Source: Sipunculus nudus (lineage: Eukaryota > Annelida > Sipuncula > Golfingiida > Sipunculidae). From it: DNA of 64,000 nt. The DNA lies in NCBI GenBank assembly GCA_026874595.1, contig CM049319.1:64968417-65032416 (forward strand), written 5' to 3'. Positions 1 through 12,130 of this stretch are shown in pieces. Made by a program: the position numbers and the translations under genes. Within the stretch, counting starts at the first letter, position 1. Every line of letters begins with the position of its first letter. The notes under the pieces were generated by a model. That model ran no database searches and was not told where the DNA came from. It worked only from the letters and a program-made list of their open reading frames with translations.

Positions 1-823
1 GCACAGAAATGATCCTAGGGTAGTGCTTTCTAAGGTTTGTTCAAATGGTCTATGTTCAGTTACTTTTGGCTAAGTTATGGGAAGCTGAATTTAGTCATAT
101 GCCATAACAGCCCACTTTAGCTCAGTGGCTACAAAGATCTTCTTCTCAAAAACCACTGGGCCAAATTCTTAAATCTCAAACATTAATTTTCCTCAAATGT
201 TGGTAATTCAAGTTTGTTCAAATGGTTTTGGTTCAGTGTTTTTTGGCTGAATAACGGGAGCTGAACTTAGCCAGTTTGCTGTATCTTCCTATATGCGAAA
301 AACCTGCGATACGTTTTTGGACTGACGCCACTGAAGCCAGTTTGTTAAATATTTTACAAGAATAATCCCCACAATAATTCTTATAATATTAGTCATTAAT
401 AGTTCCACATGAATAATTTTTGGCCGAATTATGGAGATTGAATTGACACATTTTACCATATATGTTAGCTGTGTGATGCTATTACATCTAGCCTGGCACC
501 AGTTTATCAGCATCTATTACATCATGCCACTAGACATTTAGATTTCAGGTTATCTTTGATTAATATTGACAAGAATGTTTTTTAAAAGCTTTTAAAAAAA
601 TTAGATTTATGATTTAAATTATTCATCATACCAGGCAATGTTACAATCATGGATGTTCAGCTCCCCGTGGCTATATAAAGACAACAGTACATGGATTATA
701 AATTATTGGTATCCCTACTCAACTTCATTCAAGAATTTGCCATCAATGAGATATATCCTTATTATAATTTTGCATTCAGTATGCATCTTTAATAATTTTA
801 AATATATTCCTGATTTCTTTTTA
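1..823 (+). repeat. R1 dispersed repeat, partial copy
   Basis: Positions 1-630 match 4010-4650 and 59990-60630 closely, in the same order and orientation. Positions 690-820 match 61860-61965. No coding capacity is recognisable. I see the similarity directly; the name R1 is mine. It appears to be the inner and distal part of a copy whose start lies upstream of the window. Confidence 0.8.
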
Positions 824-1287
824 GCGAACCTGTGACCTTATGCGATGGTGTGGCGTCGTCCGGCTTCCGTCGTCTGTACGTTAACCTATACTATCTTAAA
901 AACGGCAAGAGTTAGCATCACGAAATTTTATGCAAAAAATTAGTCATCTAAAAAACTCTATCGGATTTTGCTTATTTTTTGGCTAACTGCATTTTCTTAG
1001 ATTTTATAGGGAAAAAGCTAAAAAAGCTTTAAAAATCTTCTTCTCCGGAACTGTTCAGCCAGATTGTCCAATATTTCACAGAAATGATCCTTGGAACAAT
1101 CTCTCTCAAGTTTGTTCGAATGGTTTAAGTTCGGTGATTTTTGGCCGCGTTACAGATAGTTGAACTTAGTTATCTGTCCAAAAAAGCATACTAAAATTAC
1201 AATCTTAGAAACTGCTGGAGCTATTATCACCAAATTTTATGCTAATGTTGGTCACATGAGTCATATCTGAAATTGAGGTATTGGTGG

Positions 1288-1990
1288 GGGAGGGTATAAT
1301 TCGCTGATCAGCGCGCTGATCAGCGGTCTGCAGTATAAAACGCTGATCAGCGCGCTGATCAGCGACCTTTCAATTAAAGCATTAATTTCAGGCAAATTAG
1401 CCCCCATAAAGCAACCTTCGACTAATTTGTGATTAAATATGATTAACATACACCTTTTCTATCAGTATCACGCATTAAAAAACATATTCATATATTTTTA
1501 TTGTGTTAAGTATTATACATGAAACGCAACCTACCTGACAATGACTATTTCGCTGATCAGCAGTGCTGACCAGCGACCTTTCAAATCCAAGCATTGATTT
1601 TTAGGCAAATTAGCCCAAATATAACAATTTTTGACTATCATGTGATTAAGTGTGAACTCAAGACACATGTTCTATGAGTATTTCGTATTTACAAACACAC
1701 GAATACATTTTTAATGTATTACTTATTTTGCATGAAACCCTTCTACCACCTACTATTTCGCTGGTCAGCAATCTGGGCAATCGCTTGACGCTGATAAAGT
1801 GCTCATCGGTAATGATTTACGTATTTCTTGACTAAGATACCTGTCACCAGTAATTCTCTATTATGGTAACATAGAGGGCTCCCAGTTGTTTAACATATTT
1901 CCTTTGAAAACCGAATTATGGCCAATACATCGTACCACACAATTTACAAATATCCGTTCCCCACCGACCACTCGGAGATATAACCCTTCT
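1288..1990 (+). repeat. Left terminal inverted repeat with CGCTGATCAGCG palindromes
   Basis: The arm pairs with the complement of 3262-3887. Near its outer end the perfect 12-bp palindrome CGCTGATCAGCG occurs as two back-to-back pairs (from about 1301 and 1340), with decayed copies near 1550 and 1760. It ends near CCACCGACCACTCGG, which returns inverted at about 2550-2575. Confidence 0.8.
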
Positions 1991-2034
1991 TATTTTTTTC
2001 TCAATTAATTATGCGGGACCGTGAAATGGCGTGA

Positions 2035-3250
2035 AAATACTTGTATCCAACTCAATATTTTCATGAAACAACCTTCTCTGATGAAAATAATTATATATAG
2101 TTTACATTTTAATCGCTATGTTAGACTCTATAAAATAAATATTAAGATGTTATTTTTCAGATGCTGTACCTGCTGAAATGGGAAGCTTTTCGTGGAAAGA
2201 CCCTTTCATTTAATTGAAAATGCCTTCTTCTTATCAATAAAGTAAATGCGCGCTCACTTTTGTCTGATCAAAATACATGTTTTATTACCTATTTTTTATA
2301 GGCCTACTTTCAAATTTATTGTAACAAAATTAAACAATATTAGCGATTGCAAAAAAAATCACAATCGACAATATTTTGCTGTGGGTTCATTAGTGGCATT
2401 TTCACTTAAATATATGTGCAGGATATTGTTAATAAATTCAAATTTTTAAATGCATTCAAACTAATTAAGTTTATATCTCATCTATTTCTATCACCTTGCC
2501 GTTGAACACCTACAAATAAATTACTGCAGCGCCCCCTATTGTCAGCTAATATGTCCGAGTGGTCGGTGGGGAACGGATATTTGTCAATTGTATGTGGTAC
2601 GATGCATTGGCAATCAAATTTCGTTTTGTTTTTTCCATATCTTTTTAAAATAAATTATGCGGGACCGCGCAAATCTGTAACAGTGTTGAAATTGATGATA
2701 CTTAGGGCATTAAATTAGCCGAAACTATAATTTAACATGAAAGTATCTTCTCTGCTGAAAGTATTTTTATATACTAGTAGTTTACATTTTTATTGCCATA
2801 ATAGACTCCAAAGAATAAATATTAAGATGTTATTTTTCAGATGCTGTATACCTGCTGAAATGGGAAGTTTTTCGTAGAAAAACCCTTCCATTAAATTGTA
2901 AATCCTTTTACGGTTTCTTTAGGAAAACGACTAAATATGCCTTCTTCCAAATAATTAATGATTGCCCTCTCACTTTAGTCTGATCAAAATACACGTTGTC
3001 TTACCAGTTCCTTTATAGGCCTACTTTTGAATTAATTTTTAAAAAAAATCAACAATATTAGCGATTGCAAAAAATCCACATTCCAAATATTTTGCTGTTG
3101 GTTCATTAGTGGTATTTTCACTTAAATATATGTGCAAGATATTGTAAATAAATTAAAATTTTAAAATTCATTCAAACTTATTTTTAATCTCAGCTATTTC
3201 TATCACCTGACCGGTGAAAATCTACCAACAAATTACTGCAGCGCCCCCTA
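2035..3250 (+). repeat. Internal direct duplication of the TIR element
   Basis: Positions 2035-2545 are repeated at about 2690-3250 in the same orientation (shared landmarks: TTATTTTTCAGATGCTGTA and CTGCAGCGCCCCCTA). The block between them (2550-2640) is an inverted copy of the inner edge of the left arm. The core is therefore two direct copies separated by an arm fragment. Confidence 0.75.
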
Positions 3251-3261
3251 CTGTCAGTGTC

Positions 3262-3887
3262 AGCTAATATCTCCTGTTGGGAACGGATTTTTGTAAATTG
3301 TATGTAGTACGATGTTTTGGCAGTCATTCGGTTTTCACAGGAAATAATTAAGTAAAACAACTGAGAGGTTTCTATGTTACCATTATAGAGAATCACAGAT
3401 GACAGGTATCATAGTCATGAAATACGTAAGTCATTGAGCACTTTATCAGCGTCAAGCGTTTGCGCAGTTTGTTGATCAGCGAAATAGGTGGTAGAAAGGT
3501 TTCACGCATAATAAGTAATGCATTAAAAGTGTTTTCGTTGTTTGTGAATATGAAACATTTATAGAATATATATCTTTAAATCATATAAAATCACACAATA
3601 GTCGGAGGTTGTTATATGGGGGCTAATTTGTCTAAAATAAATGCTTGGACTGAAAGGTTCCTAATCAGCGCCGCTGATCAGCGAAATACTCACTGGCAGG
3701 TAACTTGCGTTTCCTGTAACATAAACACAATAAAAATATATGCATAAGTTTGTAAATACGTAATACTGAAAGGAAAGGTGTCTTTTAATCATATTAAATC
3801 ACAAAATAGGTGGAGGTTGCTATATGGAAGATTATTTGCCTCAATGCTTTAATTGAAAGGTGGTTGATCAGCGAATTATACCCTCCC
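3262..3887 (-). repeat. Right terminal inverted repeat
   Basis: This is the inverted partner of 1288-1990. It carries GATCAGCG half-palindromes at about 3473, 3663-3683 and 3865-3873, and it ends in CCCTCCC directly against the TATTGGTGG target copy. Confidence 0.8.
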
Positions 3888-5391
3888 TATTGGTGGCGCC
3901 ACCTGCACAGCCGTATTTTTGTACGGGGTTAACAGTGCCCATATCATACTGACAGCTACAAAAAACTTCTTCTCTGAAACCATATGTTCAAATTGTTTAA
4001 TATCACACAGAAATGATCCTAGGGTAGTGCTTTCTGAAGTTTGTTCAAATGGTCTCAGTTCAGTGACTTTTGGCTGAGTTATGGGAATCTGAATTTAGTC
4101 ATATGCCATAACAGCCCATTTTAGCTCAGTGGCTACAAAGATCTCCTCATAAACCACTGGGCCAAATTCTTAAATCTCACACATTAATTATCCTTAGATG
4201 TTGATAATTCAATTTTGTTCAAATGGTTTTGGTTCAGTGATTTTTGGCTGAGTTATGGGAAGCTTAACTTACCCGTTTTGCTTTATTTTCCCGTATGAGT
4301 TATAAACCTGCAAAACGTTTTTTGACTGACGCCACTGAGGCCAATTTGTTTAATATTTACAAGAATAACCCCCTGAATAATTCTCATAATAATTGTCTTT
4401 TATGGTTCCAAAGAATGAATTTTGGCTGAATAATAAAGATTGAATTGAGTGATTTTACCATATATGTTAGCTGTGTGAAGCAGATACATCTAGCCTGGCA
4501 CTAGTTAATCATCATCCGTTACATCATGCCTCCAGACATTTAGATTTCAGGTTATCTTTGGTTAATATTGACAAGAATGTTTTTTAAAAACTTTAAAAAA
4601 ATGTAGATTTATGATTTTAGATATTCCTCATGCCAGGCAATGTTTACAGTCACAGGTATACGTTAACTCATACTATTGGATTGACTGGAGCTAGCATCAT
4701 TAAATTTAATGCAAAAAATTAGCCATCTGAAAAAATCTGCATGTTCTCAGATTTTATAGAGAAAAAGCTAAAAAACCTTAAAAAATCTTCTCCTCTGAAA
4801 CGGTCAAGCCAATTTGTTCAGTATTTTACAGAAATAATCTTTTATATCATCTCTCTCAAGTTTGTTCAAATGGTTCAAGTTCAGTGAATATTTGCCGAAT
4901 TACAGGAAGTTGAACCTAGTCATCTGTCCGAAAAAGCATACTAAAATGACAATCTCAGAAACGGCCGGAGCTATCATCACTAAATTTTTTCTGCCAGTGT
5001 TGGTCACATGAGCCATATATGAAATTCAGGTATTGGTGGTCACCTGCATTGACCTTTTTTATACGGGGGTCATTGGTCATCTGTACATTAACCCATAATT
5101 TCTCAGAATAGCAGGAACTAACATCCCCAGATTTTGTGCAATAATCTGTTATATATCAAATGTTGTGGGATTCAGCTTATTTATGAAAAAACTGCATCTT
5201 TTATTATTCTAGATATTTTGATAAAAAGTTTATGAATATGTCAGCTTGAAAAAATGCATTTTAGCCAAAGTCTTTCAGTATGTGTAAACAGATTTACCAA
5301 GAGGCTAAGATTGTGTCTGTATATTTAAATAGGTTAAGAAACTGCCAACTGTTTCAGTATTGGCAAAAGTTCATTCAGTGCAGCCAGATAT

Positions 5392-5616
5392 AGGTCAAGA
5401 GTTCAGTCAGTGCAGCCAAGCACAAGGCATGTGATCCCCTCATGGGTGACATGTGAACACCTCATGGGCACCATGTGATCACCTCATGGGTGTCATGCCT
5501 CTCAGGGCTCAATGTGGAGCCAATCTATTTATAGCTTTGGCAGACTGCCAACTGTATCAGATTAGGCAACAGGTCAAGAGTTCACTCAGTGCAGCCAGGT
5601 ACAGGTCAAAAGTTCA
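5392..5616 (+). promoter_or_regulatory. Cluster of DR2 nuclear-receptor-like sites in R1
   Basis: AGGTCAAGAGTTCA occurs at 5392-5405 and 5571-5584, and AGGTCAAAAGTTCA at 5603-5616. Each is two AGGTCA-type half sites two bases apart (DR2), the spacing bound by RAR/RXR-type receptors in animals. They sit in a mini-repeat (GGTCAAGAGTTCACTCAGTG) that recurs at 7397-7445 and 63381-63777. Binding is not shown. Confidence 0.4.
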
Positions 5617-6078
5617 CCAAGTCTAGCCAGGTGCAGGTCATGAGTTCACTCAGTGCAGTAGCCTGAGCAAGCAAATTTGTCACAGTTCACTCGGGGCAAC
5701 TGCCTTTCTCACCTAAGCGTGGTCAGCCCCATGCATCAGACTTAAGGTAAGTTTGATGTATTGGCCTGATATTTATGCGTCTTTGATGGGTTTCTCATTC
5801 ACAAGACAGGTGTCACCACCTACAGTGACCTTGGACAGTGTGTGACTTTTGTGCCTGCTTTTTTCTATAGAGGAATTTGATATATCAACCTGAAATTGGG
5901 CATTTATATACCTATCGAATAGCTTTGTCGTATACAAGACTGGTAATGCCACCTTTTGCACAGTGTGTGTCCCTGCTTATTTCTGAGGAGGGGTTTGATA
6001 TATCAGTCCGAACTTGGGCATATGTATATATCTCTGATAGCTTTGTTGTATACAAGACTGGTGGTGCCAGCTACAATC

Positions 6079-6852
6079 ATTTTTAGCTCAGCTGACTGTA
6101 AGTCAACTGAGGTGTGGGAATGGCGCTTTGTCCGCCGGATAAGGGTATCCGGCTGTCCGTTAGCAGGGCACAAATCGTAACAGCTGGTCCTAGAAACTTC
6201 TAAGTGAGAATTGTGGGAGGTCAATAAAAAATCTCTTTGGAAACCTGAAATTAGGTCACTGCGACCTATATCCTTTGAGCTACGGGGCTTGAAAGTACCC
6301 CCCAGAATAGTAAGAAATTTGATACAAAACCTCCAATATCTTGATAATTAATGCATGGTTTGTCATGAATCTTGCCTTGAATATTGACCATGACTAGTTT
6401 TGTCAGTTCCTGAAACGTGGTGGCGCCACCTGTATTTTTTCTATTTTAACGAATATTTTTCTATTTATTTACTAAAAATAAACTGGCTTCAAACTTGATT
6501 TAATAATGACCAACCACATAAGTAAATTCATTTTGATTACCAGGGTCCAGCGATCTAAGTTGAAGGTCACAGGAGCCACATCTTTATAAAGATTGTTGGT
6601 GCACTGTAAATCAAACTTTTCATCCTGAACTTTCCAACGTTCACACATGGCTTACTTGCCTAAAGTGAGGTCACTTTTTAAAAGATTGTTACAATAATCC
6701 TAATGCTGCAAGTTCAAGGATATTAAGTTCTAAGATTTTTTGGTCACAAGGTCATTGGTTAAGGTCACAGGACTGTCATTCTGAAAAATTTCTTTAAAAA
6801 TTTCCTTATAGACAAATTCAGCTGAGCATTGAGACCCATGGGTTCATAGTTG
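6079..6852 (+). repeat. R2 dispersed repeat nested in R1
   Basis: It starts TTTTTAGCTCAGCTGACTG and ends with TTCAGCTGAGCATTGAGACC plus CATGGGTTC. The uninterrupted R1 sequence at about 7867-7890 shows the site without it. The ends carry a short inverted repeat (AGCTCAGCTGA / TCAGCTGAGC). After the start comes the usual R2 hairpin GCTGACTGTAAGTCA and a GTCCGYCGG stretch. There is no coding capacity. R2 is my name for this family. Confidence 0.7.
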
Positions 6853-8049
6853 TGTTCTGTGCACCCATGCTAGAATTTCAGCAGTGATGTTTGTGTAATT
6901 GTTTCTTATTCAAAATGTTTAGTACCTGCATTGTTCATATACATGAGAAGTAATGGTCCAGCATTGAAGCATTATACCTGGTGTATTTCCCAATGCACAG
7001 GATCGCATTAGGCCTGTAGGCCTTGTTTATAAAAAGTCAGCTGAAAAGCATTTTGTTTTGGGAAAATTAATTTGAAAGTTATTTCAGGTAGGGACCATTT
7101 GCAGATCTTGGTTTACCATTGGCATATTGCCAGTGCCTTGATGTTGGCCATTAGCCAGGATGATGTCAGCTCTATAAATAGTTTTGGCACAGTGCCAGAT
7201 TTGGGAGAAATGCAGCGAGGTATAGTTCAAGAGTTCTCTCAGTGCAGTAGCTGCATTCTGTTTATAGCTTTGGCAGACTGCTCACTGCATCAGATTTGGC
7301 ACCAAAATTCAGCCTGAATCTATTTATAGCTTTGGCAGACTGCCAACTGTGTCAGATTATGCAACAGGTCAAGGTTCACTCAGTGCAGCCAGATACAGGT
7401 CAAAAGTTCACTCAGTCTAGCCAGGTGCAGGTCAAGAGTTAACTCAGTGCAGTAGATAGAGGCAGCAATTTGTCACAGTTCACTCGGGGGCAACTGCCTT
7501 ACTCACCTAAGCCTCGTCAGCCAGGTGCATCAAACTCTGGGGAAGTTTGATGTAATGGCCTGATATTTTGACTTGTCTATGCGTCTTTGATGGTATTCTC
7601 ATTTACAAACCAGGAGGTGCCACCTACATTGGCTTTTGCAGTGTATGCGCCTGCTTATTTCTACAGAGATAATTTGATAGATCAGCCTTAAATTGGGCAT
7701 ATTTATACATATCGGGTAACTTTATAGTGTCAAGACTTGTGGCGCCACCTACAAAAATCTTTGCACAGTGTATGTCCCTGCTTATTTCGCAGGAGGGGTT
7801 AGACATATCGGTCTGACATTTGGCATATGTATATATCTCTTCGTTGAATACAAGACTGGTGGTGCCAGCTACAATTTTTTGTGTTGTGTGCACCCATGCC
7901 AGAATTTCAGCTGTGATGTTTGTGTAATTGTTTCTTGTTCAAAGTGTTTAGAACTTGCTTAGTTCATATACATGTTACACTTGTTCTTGAAAAGTAATGG
8001 TCCAGCATTGAAGCATTATACCTGGTGTAGTCCCATTGCACAGGTTCGC

Positions 8050-8701
8050 ATTAGGCCTGTAGGCCTTGTAAGTAAAGATTTATTAAAAAGCGTACGTTCC
8101 TTAATGAATATCGAATGATTAAAGGTGCCCATTCCCCGTCCTTTTCAAAAAGAATTTGTGATTTCTGGCTTCCTCTGTGTATATATTAATGGTCTAAGGC
8201 TGGTAATTTTGGTTGTGAAAAATTCTTATAAGGTTTACGTGAAGGATGTATGAACTTGTTTATCAACAACATGTTTGTAAACACAGCAATGTTGATAAAC
8301 GGGAAAAAATGTAACCAAAGGTGGTAGGTTGCATATATGCAGAGGTAGAAAGGTCACTTGTTGCAAAACGCCATTTGCAAAGCTCTGGCTTATCTGACTT
8401 GCCGCCAGATGCCCCTGTTGAATTTTTTTTATTTTGGCGGGCCCCACCTTTTTTAAATACCTTGATATAAACAAAACAAGCAATCTGTGTGCGGTGATAT
8501 TCACGTTTCCTGATCTATTATTTTAAAAGCTCCAAGGGATTACCTGTATAAAGGTCAGATAGGTGATTGGGCCCTTTAACATTTCCTTGAAATTTGCTAT
8601 ACATGTGGATGTGAGACATCTTGGGAGGGTGAAAGACCTGAAGTGCGTCCGATGGTGTCTTCTTGTTAACTGCTCAAAACAAAAGGTTATTTCACGCAGT
8701 T
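8050..8701. other. Unassigned stretch between repeats
   Basis: I recognise no gene, RNA or repeat motif here. Open frames on either strand are short and have no family signature. Confidence 0.5.
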
Positions 8702-9072
8702 TTTAGTTCAGCTGAGCTAAAGAAATCACTCTCTGTCCGTCATCCGTTTGACTGTCCGTCCGTCCGTCCGTCCGTCCGTAAACATGGCACATATCGTAAC
8801 CGCTGAATCTAGAAACGTCTAACCCATGGACCCATGGAGGTCCATAAAAAATCACCTTGAAAACCTGAAAGTAGGTTACTGTGACCTATATCCTTCGTGC
8901 TATAGGGCTCGTATAAGTACCCACCCGAATAACTAAAAAATTGATACAAAAGCTCCAAAATCTGAATGACTAATGCACTGATTGCCAGGATTCTTTCCAT
9001 GCATATTGATCATGGAGTGTTTCATCATTTTCTGACTGGCGCCACCTGTATATTTTTAAATATTTACACATT
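8702..9072 (+). repeat. R2 5' fragment with (GTCC)n
   Basis: It begins TTTTAGTTCAGCTGAGCTAA and contains a run of GTCC/GTCCG units at 8753-8780. Positions 8850-9050 match 6230-6440 (same phrases on calculated rows, including TGGCGCCACCTGTAT). It is cut off by the next R2 start at 9073. Confidence 0.7.
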
Positions 9073-9693
9073 TTTAGCTCAGCTGACTATAAGTCATCTA
9101 AGCTATAGTCGTGGTCCTTTGTCCGTCGTACGGCCGCCCGTCCGTTAACAGGGCACCTTTTGAAATCATTGGACCTATGAATCCAACATTTTGCATACAG
9201 TTAGATATCCCAAAAATCTCCTACTATACCGAAATATTAAGAGATAACGTCCGTTTTCATAAAAAAAACAATTGTTACACTTCAAGGCTGATCTATTTTT
9301 AATCATATTAAGTATTCATATTCTTTCATACATTTTCTGTTAACATACCAAAAATGAGGTCATTATTGAGTATTTTTTTTAAGTTATGGGCCCAAATATA
9401 ATGCAATTTTTAAAAAATCAGGAAATATATTTACTCATTTAACACGAGAATTTATGATGATTGAGACTTTTTTTCAGGGATATAACTTAACTTAATCAAG
9501 TTTCAATTTTATACCCAAAATTAGATCTGAATTTTCCAATGTTTTAAGTTATTAGCATAAATAAAAATATCTTGAATTTTGTCCAACTTTGGCCACGGCA
9601 CGTTTTTTTCCCTGTAAGCACTGTTGATTTAATTTTCACAGCATATGTACATCAGGATTTAATCTTCTAAAATCTGAAATTTCAAAGGAATTG

Positions 9694-9865
9694 TACGGTG
9701 GCTGATTTAGGAATCAGAAAAAAAATAATTATCTCGTGATCTCGATATAAAAAAAAATTTAGGAAGCAAAACAAATTTTTACGAAGCAACAAAAAATTTT
9801 ACGAAGCTAAAAAAAAATTTAAGAAACAAAAAAAACCTTTCAGGGGGCAAAAAAAGTTAGTTAGC

Positions 9866-9939
<74 letters not shown>

Positions 9940-10952
9940 GATCTCAAGATAAATTTCACACTTGTACGAACCATTCGAAGCTGAATTGACATAAAGCAAA
10001 GCAACGTTAAAGGGATAGTAAACGTTGAGAGTGCTAACTATTGCAGTTATAAAACAAAGACCATGTATACTGTGTTTAACTGAACGGTTATACAATATAA
10101 TTGATTTAAAAATCAATCAAGTGTGTATATCCCCTAAGATAAGGCGAGTTGAAGTAAAGTTCAACATAAATTCAATATTTTATTATTCATATCCGTAAGG
10201 AAGATGTCAAAGCCTAAAGAAACTGCAACATTCTACCTGAACGGCGGATTCGGAGCCATTGTTGTTTAATCACTCAAATAGAAATGTTAAGATCTGCATG
10301 CATGCATTATGGGTACCATACTGTTTTAAAAATACAAACAAATATGAGCTTCTTATAGAAACACGCTCTTTGTACATTTTTTCCAGCTTTTGTTTTTATT
10401 GAAATGGTGTGTTCTTTTATGGAACATGTATTAGACCATAATAAATGTAAATATGCTAAAAATGATAACTGTGTTTTCGGGTAGGTACGCTGGGGGGGGG
10501 GGGGGGGGGGGGTGCTTTAGACCCTAAAGCCCAAGTCTTGATCCACTATAGCTATAACTATAGCTCAAATTACCTTTAGTCAACCTATCTTCATAAATGT
10601 TTTATATTTATATATAAACGGTTGAATATTTCGATCATCTCTGATCATGATATTTCTTCAGCAAAATGCTCTGCTTTGGTCTTAAAGTCGCTATCTTTGT
10701 ATAACAGGCTAACTCTGCATATACATTTTAAAGAAGAGAAGGTTATCATAAACATAATCTAGGTAAACATGATCTATTAAACCTTTAAAAAAATGAGCCA
10801 GTCCAATGGGTAAAGGAGAGGGCTTTGTCTATATCCAAGTGTTTTTATAACATGGGTCGGGTTGTGGGGGGGGGGGGGGGTGCAAAAGATCTCAAGCGAT
10901 ATAAAATCTCGAGATAAAAAAAATTTTTCTGTGTCCTAAAACAGCCACCGTA
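9694..10952. mobile_element. 1259-bp TIR element, non-autonomous
   Basis: Outer ends are TACGGTGGCTG and its inverse CAGCCACCGTA. The arms remain similar inward for about 60 bp (TTAGGA, then CAGAAAA, then TATCTCG). GAATTG flanks both sides (9688-9693 and 10953-10958), a 6-bp target duplication. The sequence across the empty site fits the R2 homologue near 44640. The interior holds an (AT)n tract and long G runs (10492-10512 and 10864-10880) but no transposase. A 6-bp duplication is unusual; I cannot assign the superfamily. Confidence 0.7.
9867..9936. repeat. (AT)n microsatellite
   Basis: About 70 bp of uninterrupted AT dinucleotide repeat inside the TIR element. Confidence 0.95.
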
Positions 10953-12130
10953 GAATTGATTGAAAAGCGTAGTTTTTATTCAAGTTTTCATACACCATTT
11001 CAATTGTTATTTACATCAAGCCCATCAGGTACAGCCTTCACCTGTGTTATGTTACCCACTCCAGGCAGCTTGCCTTGGCTCAGTGTGGCCGACTTCTTCC
11101 TTGGCAGACTTCATCTCTGCCCTGCAACCCCCCCCCCCCGCCCCCAGGATGGTGCATAAACTAAATGAATATTATAATTTTCTGTATTTGATTCATTCTT
11201 CTTCTAGGCTTTTGCTGGATTTTGGATTTTGTATTGTACCTCCAGGGTTACAATGATTAAAGTGCACAAATAATTGCTATGAAAGTGTGGATGTTCATCA
11301 GATAAGGAATTCCTTACTTCAGAAGAGTTAAAAACTTCACCAGGTGTGAAATTGAATATCAATTCCAGTAATGAATTATAGGTGAGATAGTTATTAGCAT
11401 AATGATATTGTTTGTCCCTCATTCAACCAACATGTGTATACTTCATTTGAAAAGATGTTTTTACTTTATCAAATTAACTTAATCTTTTATTTCAGTGAAT
11501 AAAATTAAGCATGTACTGAAAACTCCAATGTACAAAGCTTTTTAATTGTGATTCAAGGAATAATCTTGAAGATGCCATGTTATTGCATTATTTTCTTTAA
11601 AATTCAGTTTAAACATTTGTGATTTAAAAATAGTAAAATATATGTGTATGCATAATATGATCTGATGTGAGCTTAACTCGGTGTAAATAATAATGCAACT
11701 TACAATTCTGATATTTTAACTTGAATTTTCAGATTTTTTAAATTTCAAGTTTATAAAACTTGTAAATTAAAAAAAAATGAATCTGATAAAAACTATTAAT
11801 GGAAAAAGTAGATATGCTACCAAAAAAATTGCACAATTCCCCTGAAAGTTAAATAAAGGTATCAGTCAATTCAGTCCACTGGCCTGTCCATCTGTAAATT
11901 TTTCATATGCATCACAGTATCGCAAAACTTTTACTGCTTTTCTTCATGACAGTCTTGTCATAATATTAGTTTTGCAATCATATATTTGAAACTTTACTAT
12001 AACCAAGTAGGATGGCCATTTTCTCTAAGCTTCTCTTATGCTTATATATATGAAAATCATTACAATAGAAATCAGCATATTTTGCATTTGCTAAAATTTC
12101 AAACTTCAGCTGAGCGACGTGACCCAAGGT

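Larger units (their letters stand above)
1288..3887. mobile_element. 2600-bp MULE-like/foldback TIR element
   Basis: The outer ends are perfect inverted copies beginning GGGAGGGTATAATTCGCTGA. The flanks are TATTGGTGG on the left (1279-1287) and the same TATTGGTGG on the right (3888-3896), a 9-bp target duplication. The empty site is visible in the related repeat at about 62336-62351. The inverted arms are long (about 630-700 bp, imperfect). Arms, GGG ends and a 9-bp duplication fit Mutator-like elements or foldback elements; no transposase frame is present, so it is non-autonomous. The superfamily is inferred, while the structure is seen. Confidence 0.8.
824..8049 (+). repeat. R1 dispersed repeat, long copy with nested insertions
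   Basis: It begins just after a T-rich stretch with GCGAACCTGTG (824-834) and ends with the inverse, CACAGGTTCGC (8039-8049), followed by the palindromic AGGCCTGTAGGCCT. A near-identical end sits at about 6996-7020, and 7060-8049 partly repeats 5540-7020, so the distal part is internally duplicated. Once the insertions at 1288-3887 and about 6079-6852 are removed, the rest runs collinear with 59399-64000. No protein family is recognisable. Short terminal inverted repeats suggest a non-autonomous DNA element, but that is inference. Confidence 0.7.
9073..12130 (+). repeat. R2 copy carrying a nested TIR element
   Basis: It begins TTTTTAGCTCAGCTGACTAT, followed by a GTCCGTCG run, and ends near 12100-12130 with TTCAGCTGAGCGACGTGACC. 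Inner parts (9150-9690 and 10960-11060) match 44050-44700. The R2 end motif CAGCTGAGCG...GTGACCCA also occurs at 16650-16680 and 46405-46430. The open frames here are low-complexity and not convincing. Confidence 0.65.

Noticed and set aside
2070-2085. CTGATGAAA considered as a ribozyme core in the TIR element
   Set aside because: The second direct copy reads CTGCTGAAA, and no flanking stems are present.
8753-8780. (GTCC)n run considered as a CRISPR-like or minisatellite array
   Set aside because: A plain short tandem run that is part of the R2 5' end; no spacers.
9799-10116. Minus-strand frame of 105 codons with a poly-IY run
   Set aside because: It is a translation of an (AT)n tract inside a non-coding TIR element.
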